Below, piece after piece: positions 23,288 to 34,434 of a DNA stretch of 64,000 nucleotides (position 1 is the stretch's first letter; every line of letters begins with the position of its first letter). The position numbers and the translations under genes are program-made. Below the pieces are notes generated by a model. It searched no databases. It worked only from the letters and a program-made list of their open reading frames with translations, and had not been told where the DNA came from. Source of the stretch: Takakia lepidozioides (Eukaryota; Streptophyta; Takakiopsida; Takakiales; Takakiaceae); the NCBI GenBank assembly GCA_030704615.1, contig CM060732.1, positions 64,585,053-64,649,052 of the forward strand, in the 5' to 3' direction.

Positions 23288-23337
23288 TTTTAAACCCCCC
23301 CATGTACAACATTATACATACAAAGGGGGGTTTAAAA
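23288..23337. repeat. Perfect 13-bp inverted repeat (hairpin)
   Basis: TTTTAAACCCCCC at 23288-23300 pairs with GGGGGGTTTAAAA at 23325-23337 across a 24-base loop. It lies close to the left border of the nested insertion and may be part of a terminal structure. Confidence 0.7.
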
Positions 23338-23380
23338 CACGTTAAATATAATTTTACAGGAGGGGGTTGTTGAGTTTTAA

Positions 23381-23449
23381 GGGGTAGAGTAGTGGTAAGA
23401 GCGACGTTTTGAACGCGATGCACCGCGGGATCAAATCGCGGGATCATCC
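23381..23449 (+). ncRNA. tRNA-like head of a SINE (or tRNA pseudogene)
   Basis: The 69-base stretch starts GGGGTAGAGTAGTGGTAAGA, close to an A box, and has GGGATCAAATCG, close to the B box GGTTCGANTCC, at the correct distance. The B-box region can fold into a five-pair stem with a seven-base loop (CGCGG, GATCAAA, TCGCG, one wobble). It is followed by T-rich and CT-rich sequence. The acceptor stem does not close well, so a tRNA-derived SINE is more likely than a working tRNA gene. Confidence 0.5.
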
Positions 23450-23753
23450 TTTTGTTTTTTTTTGTTTTTTTGTTCTCTCCGCGATCTTTCTCCCCTTCCC
23501 TCCCGCGGCTTTCTCTTTTCCCTCTCCTCCTCTCATCTCCTCTCCACTCCTCTCCCGCGTTCCAAGGTTTAGGGGAGAGTTTAGGGAAGCGATCCTTTTG
23601 GGTTGATGGGAGGGCAAATCCTCCATGAGTCATGATACAAGGTCAAGGACAATGTGGTGAGGGCACCTTCTTCTTCGACCTATTTCAGCCTGCTTGCCCT
23701 CTCATCAGAGTCGGCCCTGAATTTGTAGCACTGAGCAGACCTGGCATGAGTTT

Positions 23754-24516
23754 TTAGAAGATTGACAATGGTGGGACAACTGCAATCGCAAGGTGTGGCG
23801 TTTTCTTAAGGTACGATGTGAAGAATTTTTTCCATCCTGCTATTGTTGGCTCTTGCCTCCTGTTAGTACCTGATTTGGTATTCTTCCAGATGTTTACATG
23901 GTTCTTGGGAGAGTCAGCTTGGTCTAAGCAGGCCGTGCTCAGCTGCACCGTGGTGGTTCTCACTGACCAATCCGTCGTTACCTGACTACATACACAAGTA
24001 GGCACACACAAGAGGTCCTCTTTTGATCTCAGTCCAAACCAGGAAGTGGTCAGAGGTACCAATATCAGTTCTGTCGATCAACACATTGGCACACTGGGGG
24101 AACAAATTTTTGTCCATTAGTCCACAATGGAACGTTCCCCAGTTTGGGATTTCTCACGAGTCCACTGCACTTGGTCACTTGCAGTTGGAGTCCTTGCCCT
24201 TGGTTGTCTTCCTAGAGCGCCCCGTTGAATCACCAATGTATAAGACCGCTCTCCAGCCAGTCAAGGGACAAACTTCTTTGAGATTGAATTGATGTGGGAC
24301 TCTATTAGAAGCACTTTTGGTCATTGCAACCTTCAACGTACCCCTGTTATCAAGTCTCGAGATGGAACCATTAGCCATGAAATCCAAGCCTAAGCTAGAG
24401 CATGTAGTTTTAAAGATATAGAGTCGATGTTTCCAAGATATAAAGTCGATTAACTTAGGATATCTGGTGTTGGATATATGTTGCAGCTGACCCCACCATC
24501 TGACCTTTGAATTCAT
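23754..24516 (-). pseudogene. LINE endonuclease (EEP) remnant
   Basis: Minus-strand pieces read GTFHCGLMDKNLFPQC, then IDRTDIGTSDHFLVWTEIK, with the SDH word that ends exonuclease-endonuclease-phosphatase domains of plant LINEs, then a Thr/Lys-rich linker ending KKTPHLAIAV. Frames change several times. No reverse transcriptase follows. Confidence 0.6.
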
Positions 24517-25720
24517 TCAATGGAAACAACACCGGTAGCAGCGCAATTGATAGAGGAAGACACTACTGATGAAGGTACCTTCTTCAACACATTTGTGGTG
24601 AGGGCACCTTCTTCTTCAACTAACTCATATTGAATTATGTAAGTTAGCTCGTTGGGTGGATATGTGGTGGTTTGGAGTGACTTTGCAAGTTACTGCCAAG
24701 GTGACAGCAGGAAAGTACCTACAAATAGATAACAGAGTGTGGAGGGATGGGAGAATGAGACACTTTTCTGACCCCAGTCAATGGTGGGACAATGTGGGTG
24801 GATGGTCAACTGGAAACCGTAGCGGCAGCAGCGCAATTGATAGAGGAAGGCACTCTTGATGAAGGTACCTCCTTCAACACATTTGTGGTGAGGGCACCTT
24901 CTTCTTCAACCTATTTCAACCTGTTTTTCCCTCTCATTAGACTCAGCCCTGAATTTGCATATTGAATTAGTAAGTTAGCTCGTTGGGTGGATATGTGGTG
25001 GTTTGGAGTGACTTTGCAAGTTACTGCCGAGGTGACAGCAGGAAAGTACCTACAAACAGATAACAGAGTGTGGAGGGAGGGGAGAATGAGACACTTTTCT
25101 GACCCCAGTCAATGGTGGGACAATGTGGGTAGATAGTCAACTGGAAACAGCAGCGGCAGCAGCGCAATTGATAGATCAAGGCACTGCTGATGAAGGTACC
25201 TTCTTCAACACATTTCAGCCTGAGGGCACCTTCTGGTTTGACTTGTTTCAGCCTGTTTTTCCCTCTCATCAGACTGAGCCCTGAAATTGCATATGTATTG
25301 AATTCTGTAAGTTAGCTCGTTGGGTGGATCTGCGGTGCTTTGGAGTGACTTTGCAAGGTATTGCCGAGGTGGCAGCAGGAAAGTACCTAAAAAAAGATAA
25401 CAGAGATGGAGAGAAGCTTTCAAGGAATGAATACTTTTCTGACCCCAGTCAATGGTGGGACAACGAAAGTAGATGGTCAGCTGGAAACAGCGGCGGCAGC
25501 AACGCAATTGATAGAACAAGGGACTGCTAATGAAGGTACCTTCTTCAACACATTTCAGCTTGTTTTTCCCTGTTATCAGAGTCGTCCCTAAATTTCCAGA
25601 TGGCCGGATTTCAAGCTCCAGATTACCTATCATTCCATGTGGAAGGATAGCTACAAGAAACCTGCATGGGTAGATGGTCAACTTGAAGCCACAGTAGCAG
25701 CAGCAGAGACATGATGTACG
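24510..25720 (+). repeat. Tandem repeat, units about 290-340 bp, with an OSB/PDF-like coding remnant
   Basis: The anchor GAAGGTACC recurs at 24571, 24861, 25192 and 25532, giving spacings of 290, 331 and 340 bp, with partial units on both sides. Each unit reads a short protein with GKYL, D-N-R, then FSDPSQWWDN. The F..P..WWDN word resembles the PDF motif of plant organellar single-stranded DNA-binding (OSB) proteins, where it reads close to FFADPSQWWDNR. This is from memory of the family. The units look like a captured exon that was amplified, not a working gene. Confidence 0.7.
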
Positions 25721-26217
25721 CATTGTCAGTGTGGAGGGAGGGGTAGCTGTTGATGCAGGGAGAGGATTGTGGGTGCAGAATCATCCAAGAGGGCTAGATT
25801 TGGAGCAAGGAATAGCGCTAGCAGGAGTTCTACAAATATGATCCACAGGGGTGGGACAATATTGTCAACAATGTGAGCTTTCTTCATGCCACATCGTAGG
25901 GAGTTTTACAGAACTTTGTATTCAAATATGTTAGTGTGGAGGGAGGGCTAGCCGCTGATGCAGGGATGGACTGTGGGTTCAGGATCACCCAAGAGGGCTA
26001 CCAGCAGTGGAAGTAGCAGCACTTGGTCAATAGCAGCAACAACAATTAGCTACATCAAACTAATCAATCAGGTACTTGCTTCTGTACACATTTCATCCTC
26101 TTATCAACGTAGTCCCTACTTGGACAGCCTATAGGGCTGTACAAAACCGGACTTTGGAACCTTCCAACCCGGGTGCTTTGTTATTGGTATATCAAGGTCT
26201 GATTTGAAATCTTTTCA

Positions 26218-29200
26218 TTGCATTTTGCAGGTGAACTCATCATGGAAGAAGAGTTGGAAGTAAAAGTCCTGCACGTTGGAGGAGATGCATCACCAAACAG
26301 GCTTGGTTCTGTATTCACTATGCAAGGTGTCACATACAAATGCATCCGAGCAGAAATTCTAGGTGATGAGCTTATCTCAGGAAAATTTCATTTCCTTTCC
26401 ATGGGGGGTAGTGTCCTTTCAGCCAAGCAGGAAGAGAGGATGGTTCTGAAAGGGGATACTGTACACATTAAGATTTCAGACCAAAATGATAGGGACCAAG
26501 GATTGAAAAGACCTCTATCCTCCAGTGGTTCTATAATCTTGCATGAGGACATACCAGGCGAGGATCCGGCACCAGTGTCTAAAAAGATGAGGATGGACCC
26601 TCACACTACCTTTGCTGGCGATGGTGGAAATGAAGACCATGCACATGAGCATGCACTTCAGCAAAGATCTGGTAGATTGTGCAGCACATTGGCTACATCC
26701 AGCGATATTCAAAAATGACAGAAAAAAATTAGAGCCGTTGAAAAGAAAATCTCTGCAGAAGGACGATGTGACAAGTTTGAGCTCATGACAAAGGATCAAC
26801 AAGGACAAAAAATGTTCCACATATGGTGTGTTGAGTGTGAGGATGTTTATGCACGGTCTGGGAAAAACAAACCATATGATGCATGTGCAAACTTTATGAG
26901 ATCTCATTTGAGGAGTGAGGGGCATCGCATAACCTATGAGAGGCGTCATGGGAAGGGTTCATTACAAGGTGTCATCAGCCCTGTAAATACAGATGAAGCA
27001 TTAGATGCAAATAAGAACAGGGTGAAGGAGGCATTAGAGGAAGTCATTCAGTTTTGTGAGGACAATCCTGGAAATAGATTTGAGATTGTGGAAGCCACAA
27101 TTGGAGACTATTCGCAGTTGGGTTCCATAAGGATTAAGTGCGCAATTGATTCAAAGTGGCTACTTTTGTTTCCAAGGACATGTTCTTTGCAATCTTCTTT
27201 GACAGAGCATGTGAAAGGAAAAACCCATGTGGATGCAGAGATTTGCCAGAAGGTTGGAAGTAATGAAAGATTGTGCAAAAAGAGAGGAAGGCCTCCAAAG
27301 CCCATGATTGCCAAAGATGTAAAGCAACGGGATCTAAGCTCTTTCTTGGTCAGTCAACCTGTGTTGCCGTCCCCACCACTTGACAATCCAATTGTAGCAT
27401 CAACAATGGGAGCATCCTCATCACAAACTCTATACACTTGTGTTGACGCTGCCCAACGGGGAGATCTGATCGAGGATTGACAATTACATCGAAGGTCCCA
27501 ATGCAACAAAGGAAGAGACAGTTTGTGTTGGGGCCTATGGGATGAATGGTGGGAGTACAACCACAAGAGGATAAGTCTGAAACCATTCTTTCAAGATAGC
27601 AAGGGAGAAAAGAAGTGGTATGTCGAGCCGTTGACACATGCAACCATCACCTAAACAATCAAGAGCATAAGGTTGTTGGTACGTTTTGGCACGCGGATTG
27701 TTTTAGAGTGTCATTGGATGGGGAGCCATCTCCAAACTTGAGGTGTCCAGCATGTTCTTCCATTCCCTTGGAAAATGACTTCAGAATGAGGGTATATAGA
27801 GAGAGAGGTGCCATGGAATGTAGAGGGGAGAGAGATATTGGCAAGGGAAGAAGGCTGTCATATCTTGGAAATGCCAAGATTGTCAAACAATTTTATAAAA
27901 ACAGGCAAGAGTTGAGGCAGTTGAGGTTCAAATTGTGGGAGGCCAGGACCAAAGTGGCATCCTTGTCTATGCGATGTAGGAGTTTGAAGGAGTCTGGGAT
28001 TGAGGCAATTGAAAGAGGAGATGTTCTCAAATTTTGTCGTGATATTGTTGATGCACATAGGAGGCCGAGGGATTTTGAAGGAAAAGAAAGTTTGTGGGAC
28101 TTTCTTGTTGATATGGGCAAGAATATTGACAGGTCTCCACAAGGGAAGAGGTATGGTACTAGCACAAAAACAATGTTTGAGACTGTGCAGCTTTGGGGGG
28201 GGTCCGAGATTGCATCATTTTTTGGCTTCAAATGTGGGGGGTCCTTCTATTGATACTACAAGACGGTCTTTGATGAAGGGTTTGAAGTATAGAGCGGGAG
28301 AAAAGGATGATATATTTCAGCATGTGGCTGGAATTTACAGAGATGTGATGGAAGATGCAAGTATTCCAATGGGAAGCATCCCAGTGATGGTGGCCGAAGA
28401 TGAAACTGTTGTGAAGCGATTGGTACATTGGATTGCTAGGGATGACACCTTTCTCGGGTTATGTGGGCTTCAAGACAACCATGTATGTATTTCAGATTTT
28501 GTGGTGCAAGTGGGAGAAGGGGAATCAGGGTACGAACATATTGTGGAGGCATTTAAAAACAATGTGGTTGCCCATTACACCAGAGTGTTGATAGCAAATC
28601 CTCTACATGTGCGGTTACCTCGATTGGTATTGGTAATCCAGCTCATTTGCAATAGATTTGACAACAATTTTGTGAGATCACAATGGGAAGTGGTGAGGTG
28701 CTTGTGGGACAAATATGTGAGGGACATGGTTGGGCCTATAATTGGGCATGCTTCAGACGGAGATAGTAGGAGGAGAAAAGTGATATTAGAAGATTATGCC
28801 AATGGGGCTGGAAGTAGATTTTGCATCCCTTGGGAAGGATGGTTGTTTACAGGCCGAGTGTGCAACGGGTGAGATATGTACGGACTCCATGATTAGGACT
28901 TCATCCACAATGGGAAAAAATTGGTAAATCCCTTGGACAGTGCATCACGGACTTTGGTGTTGGGTGACGAGGTTGCTACATTGAATCATGTGTTATTGGT
29001 CTACCATTCATTTTTAGTGGACAAGCATGGACTTCGGGAAGGTGATATCAAAAGAGAAGATCGACAGAATTGGGCAGCAGCTCAACAACTGGCATCTCGG
29101 AAGGTGCAAGCTTGTTTGAGGGAGTTACAATCGATTGTAAATCATCGAAGAGAGAGGACCAAATGTACTGAAATTTACCTACACATCATTTCATGCTACA

Positions 29201-30670
29201 TTGAAATTTTTTTGTCTCATCACATGTCATTGTGTGAGAGGGTACAATTTGCTGCGAATATATCGTTTTTTTTTCAGATTGTGGAAGTTGTGGCTATTCC
29301 ACCACGAGGTGTATAATCTGAAATCCTTCTTCATTAGCAGGGAAGTATACTTGGATTTACAAATTTCATGCCACTACGTGGTTCTGCTTATCAAATTGTT
29401 CAAGGATAAGTTTAATCATGTATAAGTTCATTTGAGCCTTGTTGGTTGAGATGCGTGTGAAATATTCTTCAGCAAAGTGGGAGGTATGTTACAAAATGAG
29501 AGGATATATGATGGGTGTGATTTGATTGAGAGTGCGGGAGCATTAACACGTATATCTGAGTTCGAGGTGAATCCAAAAGGGCCTAAGTTCTCAAGAGCTC
29601 ACAAAAAACAAGAACACATTTGGTTTTCATTGGAGAAGAAGCCAGATATCCCCCTTGCTGATTTGTCCGACTTTTCTACTGTCCAATCGGATGATTGCAT
29701 TGTGGAGGCTTTGAAAACTGGATTTCTAGAAGCGCAACTTTTATGCCATAAACTTGGGATGAAACCAAACAAAGCGACAAACTTGGATTGGTGGAATGAG
29801 CCATGGACAATTGAGAGACAAATAGAAGCTGAGCTATTCAAAAGCATGGAAGAGGAGGGTGATAATGTCGATGCCATAGATTCTATTTGTCCTCTTAATG
29901 CAGACACACATATTCAAAATGAGGTCGTAGAGGATGAATTGGTGTGCGGGTCTTCGAATTCAATGGAGGATGTTTTGAGCCAACCTTTGGATGATCATGC
30001 GGAAGAGGTACTTATTCAAAGTGAATTGAGACATACTCTGGATGCTGTCATTGATGAGTTTGAACAAAAGAAAGATGGTTCGAAGGCGGTGGTTCCATTT
30101 GTCGAAGTAGATGGGAAGACCATATTCAATAGCACTTTGGTTAGCCAACTCAATGGCAACCCTACTCTATCCAAGGATAGATTGACACGAGTAAGAAGTG
30201 CATCGACGTTGTTTTGCCGAGAAAACAAACCAACCACCAGCAACAAAGCCACGAGCTTGGGATTGGGTTCGGATTGTGCTGTATTTTTTGTTGATGATGA
30301 GACTACGATCCAAACTACAAATAGGAAAGGCAGACCAGGGAAAACCTGCAGAGGAGCAACCAAAGGCACATGGTATTTGGGCAGGGTTCAAAGAATGCGG
30401 AGGAAAATCAATAAGCGGTTTGTAGAGTGTAGGGATTCTGTTGATTTATTGGAGCGTCCTTCTCATATGGAGATTGGGTTAGCATGGTACCAAAAAGTTT
30501 GAGGAGGGGTCTATACGTACGATTTGACGGATAACATGATGGTTGATTTGGATTCCATTATTGCATTAGCATGTTTAAAGTACAATGTCAAGTCAAACAC
30601 ATATGTACTTGATGCAAATGACCGAAAAGTCTTTGACAACTTTATCAAATGCAAATTTTTTAATTAATTT
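26218..30670 (+). pseudogene. Zinc-finger, AT-hook, 'SDGD'-type transposase-like gene, decayed
   Basis: Pieces follow in order on the plus strand. 26218-26715 is an N-terminal domain. 26716-27477 has two zinc-finger-like modules, the first with CVEC and H..GH spacing, and an AT-hook KKRGRPPKP. 27615-28205 has CPACSSIPLENDFRMR and a helical region. 28205-28872 has VMVAEDETVVKR and GHASDGDSRRRKVILED. 28900-29425 has NPLDSASRTLVLGDEV, REDRQNWAAAQQLASRKV and FISREVYLDLQISCHY. 29477-30502 is an acidic region, then VDGKTIFNSTLVSQLNG and GTWYLGRVQRMRRK. The arrangement recalls a large protein family of repeat-rich animal, oomycete and algal genomes with an SDGD motif, which I cannot assign to a transposase superfamily. 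Conserved acidic residues (EDE, SDGD) suggest a DDE nuclease. In-frame stops at 26716, 27478, 28870 and about 28894 could be TGA from CGA or TAG from CAG. Frameshifts lie near 27600, 28205 and 29270. Confidence 0.65.
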
Positions 30671-30749
30671 ATTAGATTTTATTATGTTTTAAATGAATAA
30701 ATTCGATATAATATAAAAACATACATATACATATTGGAGGGTATTTTTT

Positions 30750-33700
30750 AATGATGCTTCCTGGAAGATTTGGTCTTGCCCACTAATATCGACAGACCGC
30801 CGTAACTCGGTCTCTGCTGGTAAGGTCTGCTCCTGCACTGTCTCCTGAGCGAACGTCTGCTTTAGAAAGGTCTTCTGGGGCAAGGTCTGCGGCACCAAGC
30901 TTATGCCACCTAAACTATTCTGTCTGAGTCTGCCCAACGATTGCTTGAAAATGGCTTCGGACATGGGATCTCCTATCATGTCTGGCATGCGGGGAGTACT
31001 GAGAATCCAGTCGGGGGTCTGCTGCTCCTTGTTCTCCACTGACACGGTCTGCTGGTTCACATCGCGGTACCTCGCGTTTTCCTGTCAAGGGTCTACTCGG
31101 TCCACGGTCTGCTCGCTAACCTCCAACTGGGTCTCCATGATGTTTGGTTTCTGTGATGGGTTTGCTGTTGTATGCACTTCAATGAGCCTGCATTTAACGG
31201 GTGAGTCGACGCCATAATGGCCACGGACGGCCCTGAGAAGCTACCTCGCGCCATTAGCATTTTGGTCAAGGGCCTTGCGAACAACCTCCTCCTCGGGATC
31301 ATACTCTGCAGCAAAGACAGCAACATTGTCAGCCATATACCACTCATCCACATAGGGGTCTGCTGCTCCAAACAAGGTATGCTGTTTTAAAGAAGGTCTA
31401 CTACCGGTTCCTACAAGGTCTGTTGGTCTGTAACTTCAAACAAGGTCTGCAAGTCTATTGGTCTGCAAGTCTGACTGAAGGTTAGTTGGTCTGACATACC
31501 ATGATCAAAGACTCTCGTCCACAAGCCAATATCTTTCATGAGGCGATCCATGAAAGCCTCATCAAGCTCCCCCAATGCCGCGGGGCGGTCCTCTGCTGGA
31601 AACCCACTCCACAGCACTTGGAAAGCATGTGCTTTGTGGAAAACTATGTCAAGGACTGCTCACTCCTGCACACTCACAAACCACAACATGACGTCATGTG
31701 TAACACTTTCCCGACAATCCTGGCTTCCGCCCAGCAGGTCCATTTGCAGATTTTGAAGGTCCTTCTTCAATTTTGTATAAGACCTGAAATTGCCAAATTG
31801 CATCCACTGGCGCCGGAGAAAAGACACTGTCATGTCCTCGAAAGCACTCTCTATCAAGCTGGCAAAGTGTTTGGGACGAACACCAAATAATGGGTGGGCG
31901 GTGGACATGTGCCTTATCTCCACTGGGCGAGGGTCGTTCATGAGGAAAAGCTGTGCGAGAAGTGGTGGGTCGGTCTCCTCTCCTAGAATTGTCACTCCGT
32001 AGTCTCGTGCTTTCTCCAAAAGACGGCTACCTTCCTCCGCGGTGAACTCTATTGAGGAGTGTAGCAGAGCAAAGGTCCATCACGACGCAACTATGCGGTG
32101 AAGCTCATTGTACCAGTCCAGATGCTGATTGCTTTCCCCACAACGGAACTTAGGAAGGGTAGGGTCCTCCTCATCTGACGCAGACCGCTGTGGAGGTCGT
32201 CATGGGACCCCAAATGGGAAATCAGTGCCGGTCTGTTGCAGTGTGGTCTGTTGTCGGTCTGCCGTAGCATTACGAAGGTCTGCTGGAGGACGGGTCACAA
32301 AAGAATTAAGGTCCACTGAACCGGGTCTACTGGACAGACCCACAGTATGCGATGCAGGATGGATCTGTTGGACTGACGGAGGTGGAGGGAGGTCTGCTGC
32401 CGGGCCGCTCGCACTACTTGCTGCAATAGCATCGGCGGATTGTGGATACAGACTGAGGATGTACTCCCGAATATCCCTAACCTCGTTCCGGACAGGTGCA
32501 TTTTCCAAGGGAGGACCGTCGGACTTATGCTTCTAGATTTGCAAAGCTCTGTGAACGCGGTTGTCCTGAGCGTTTGACTCCTGAAACTAAACAAAATATT
32601 TTAGCCCACGGAAAAAAAAAAATGCAGACCAGAACTTAGACTTAGGTGGCAGACATGCAAACCATATCTGGGAGACCGGAACTTATATGGGCGAGTAGTA
32701 GACCACAACAGCAGACCACAACAGCAAACCATGATTGGCAGACCAGTAGACCATATATGGCAGACCGTTTCTTATATGGGAGGCCAGCAGACCATAACAA
32801 TAGACCAGAACAGTAGACCACAACAGCAGACCACAACAGTAGCCCCAGTACAGTAGACCAAGCAGAGTATACAGCTTGAGAAAACATGGGGAAGACCCTA
32901 CAAAGAGGCTGTTATAAAGTATCAACAGGTCGTTGTAGTCTTCATCTCGTGGGCGTGATCGTGCCTCCACCCACTTCTTCTCTGCTGTGTAAATGGCTAT
33001 ATTTGCCTTGGAAGAACTACGGATCTGATTCTTGTGGGCACTCGGAAGGCAGAAGGCCGTGTGGAAGGAGGCACAGTGTGCCAGGGCGGACAGGAATGTC
33101 ATCGAGGGTCTGCTGGTTGAGGGTTTGCTTCTTCGGTCTGATTGAGGGTCTGCTGATTGGGTTTGCTTGAGGCTCTATTTCCTCCATGGGGGTATTTGAG
33201 TCAAGGTTTATGTCATGTACCGGCGGGGCGTACCCAATGGGGTTTAAGACCAAATATGGTCTCACGATACTGCGGCAGCTCTGTCGTCATGTCTTGCACA
33301 TCTCCCTCTTCATGGGACTCTTCATCACTAGAGTCATCCTCACTGGATGACAGAGTTTCAATAGCAAGGTCTGGTCTGCTGGCCTTGGTTTGCTGGGACG
33401 GTCTTGCTTGCACTCCACTGGTTGTCACTCTCTCTTCTCGGGGTTTGCCGGAGGCATTAGCAGACCTGTGGCTTTTGCGCTCTACATTCTTTTTGGCGCC
33501 ATCACTGAACTTCCTTTTCTTCAATGGCACATCGCGGCTGGGGCCCAGCAGACCTGCTTGAGTGGGTGACATGGCGCACAATTGCGCACATGGTCCCTCC
33601 ATACCATGCCATCTCGACCCTCTAGAATCAAACGCTGTCGCACTTCATCGACAGACCGGGCAATGGCAGATGCACCCCTCAACTTCAATGACGATTTCTT

Positions 33701-34009
33701 TACCAGCCTTTGAAGAACTTGGCTTGGGCCACGGCTTGAAATTGTCGGGGATGACACCTTTGCATCCTCCATCAAGGACATGGCGGTTAAGAGTCTCTTT
33801 GTCCTTCACAATATCACGGCAAAAGGAGCACTGAAACGATCCTTCAGCCATTTCTCTTTCTGCTTGTCTATGCGCAAGTCCACAAATTCTTCTACTATTT
33901 TAGCGTCGTAGTCATTTGGCTCATACCGGTACCTTCTCTTTGGCTTGTTGCGGGGGGCATGCACATATTGCACCCAATCCGGTCCACCCTTTGGACACGC
34001 TTCTTCCAT
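30750..34009 (-). pseudogene. Zinc-finger N-terminal half of the MULE accessory (Ulp1) gene
   Basis: The frame opening at 34009 reads a basic segment (PRNKPKRRYRYEPNDYDAK) and continues after a frameshift at about 33845 into QCSFCRDIVKDKETLNRHVL, a C-x2-C...H zinc finger of C2H2/BED type. Later exons hold a nuclear-localisation-type PLKKRKFSDGAKK with an acidic Ser-rich stretch (33602-33213), a Pro/Ser/Gln-rich region (32508-32200), a helical segment (32019-31660) and, last before the nested insertion, a Gln/Thr-rich part (31060-30760). Introns are filled with the GGTCTGC motif. The minus-strand reading then resumes at 23245 and ends in the Ulp1 domain at 21148. A zinc finger plus Ulp1 in one product is inferred from order and strand only. 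Confidence 0.5.
30770..33180. repeat. GGTCTGC/GCAGACC motif field 3
   Basis: GGTCTGC and variants recur throughout introns and some exons: 30820-31130, 31360-31500, 32230-32400, 32630-32860 (AGACCACAACAGCAGACCAC-type copies) and 33100-33170. The intervening sequence is unique. Confidence 0.75.
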
Positions 34010-34434
34010 GGTTGCAACATCAGCAGGAAGAGTGTAAGGGACGGTCTGCTCAAAGCAATTACAAAAGCGGGAGTGAGGATGCGTCGAAGGTGAAGTTCAT
34101 ACCTTCAGATTGGTCTCCGGCAACGATGGCAACGCGACCTTTCAGGAAAGGACAGGACCTTTGCTTCTCAGTCGGCAAGCCTATACACAGGAATCGTTGC
34201 GCTACTTTGGAAAAGGAACCAACTGCGACCCTAAACCCACAGCGTGCAGAAGGAAAGTGGAAAGACGCGCAAGACGGGAGAGGAGGAAGAAGCGAGTGGC
34301 CCAGCGTAACGGCTCGCTGCACGAAGAGGCGGACGCACACGTGCGGAAAGCGCCACATACGCCATCCACGTGGCCGCGCTCCATTGGATAGGCGCTGGAA
34401 ACATGTAATGACCGCGCGACGCAATAATGGCCAC

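Larger units (their letters stand above)
23252..30747. mobile_element. Nested 7.5-kb insertion inside the giant MULE
   Basis: The GGTCTGC motif and the accessory gene both stop near 23250 and resume near 30750, so everything between is an insertion. TTAA is present at both borders (about 23251-23254 and 30747-30750); joining across one TTAA gives continuous motif-rich sequence. TTAA duplications are made by piggyBac and Kolobok elements, but no inverted termini are visible and four bases are weak evidence. The insertion is itself a composite of a SINE, a LINE remnant, tandem repeats and a transposase-like gene. Confidence 0.55.

Noticed and set aside
29599-30391. Minus-strand frames within the SDGD gene
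   Set aside because: They overlap the protein-like plus-strand frame 29477-30502 and have no domain of their own.
23245-30752. Nested insertion as a piggyBac element
   Set aside because: TTAA occurs at both borders, but no inverted termini and no piggyBac transposase are present inside; kept only as an unassigned insertion.
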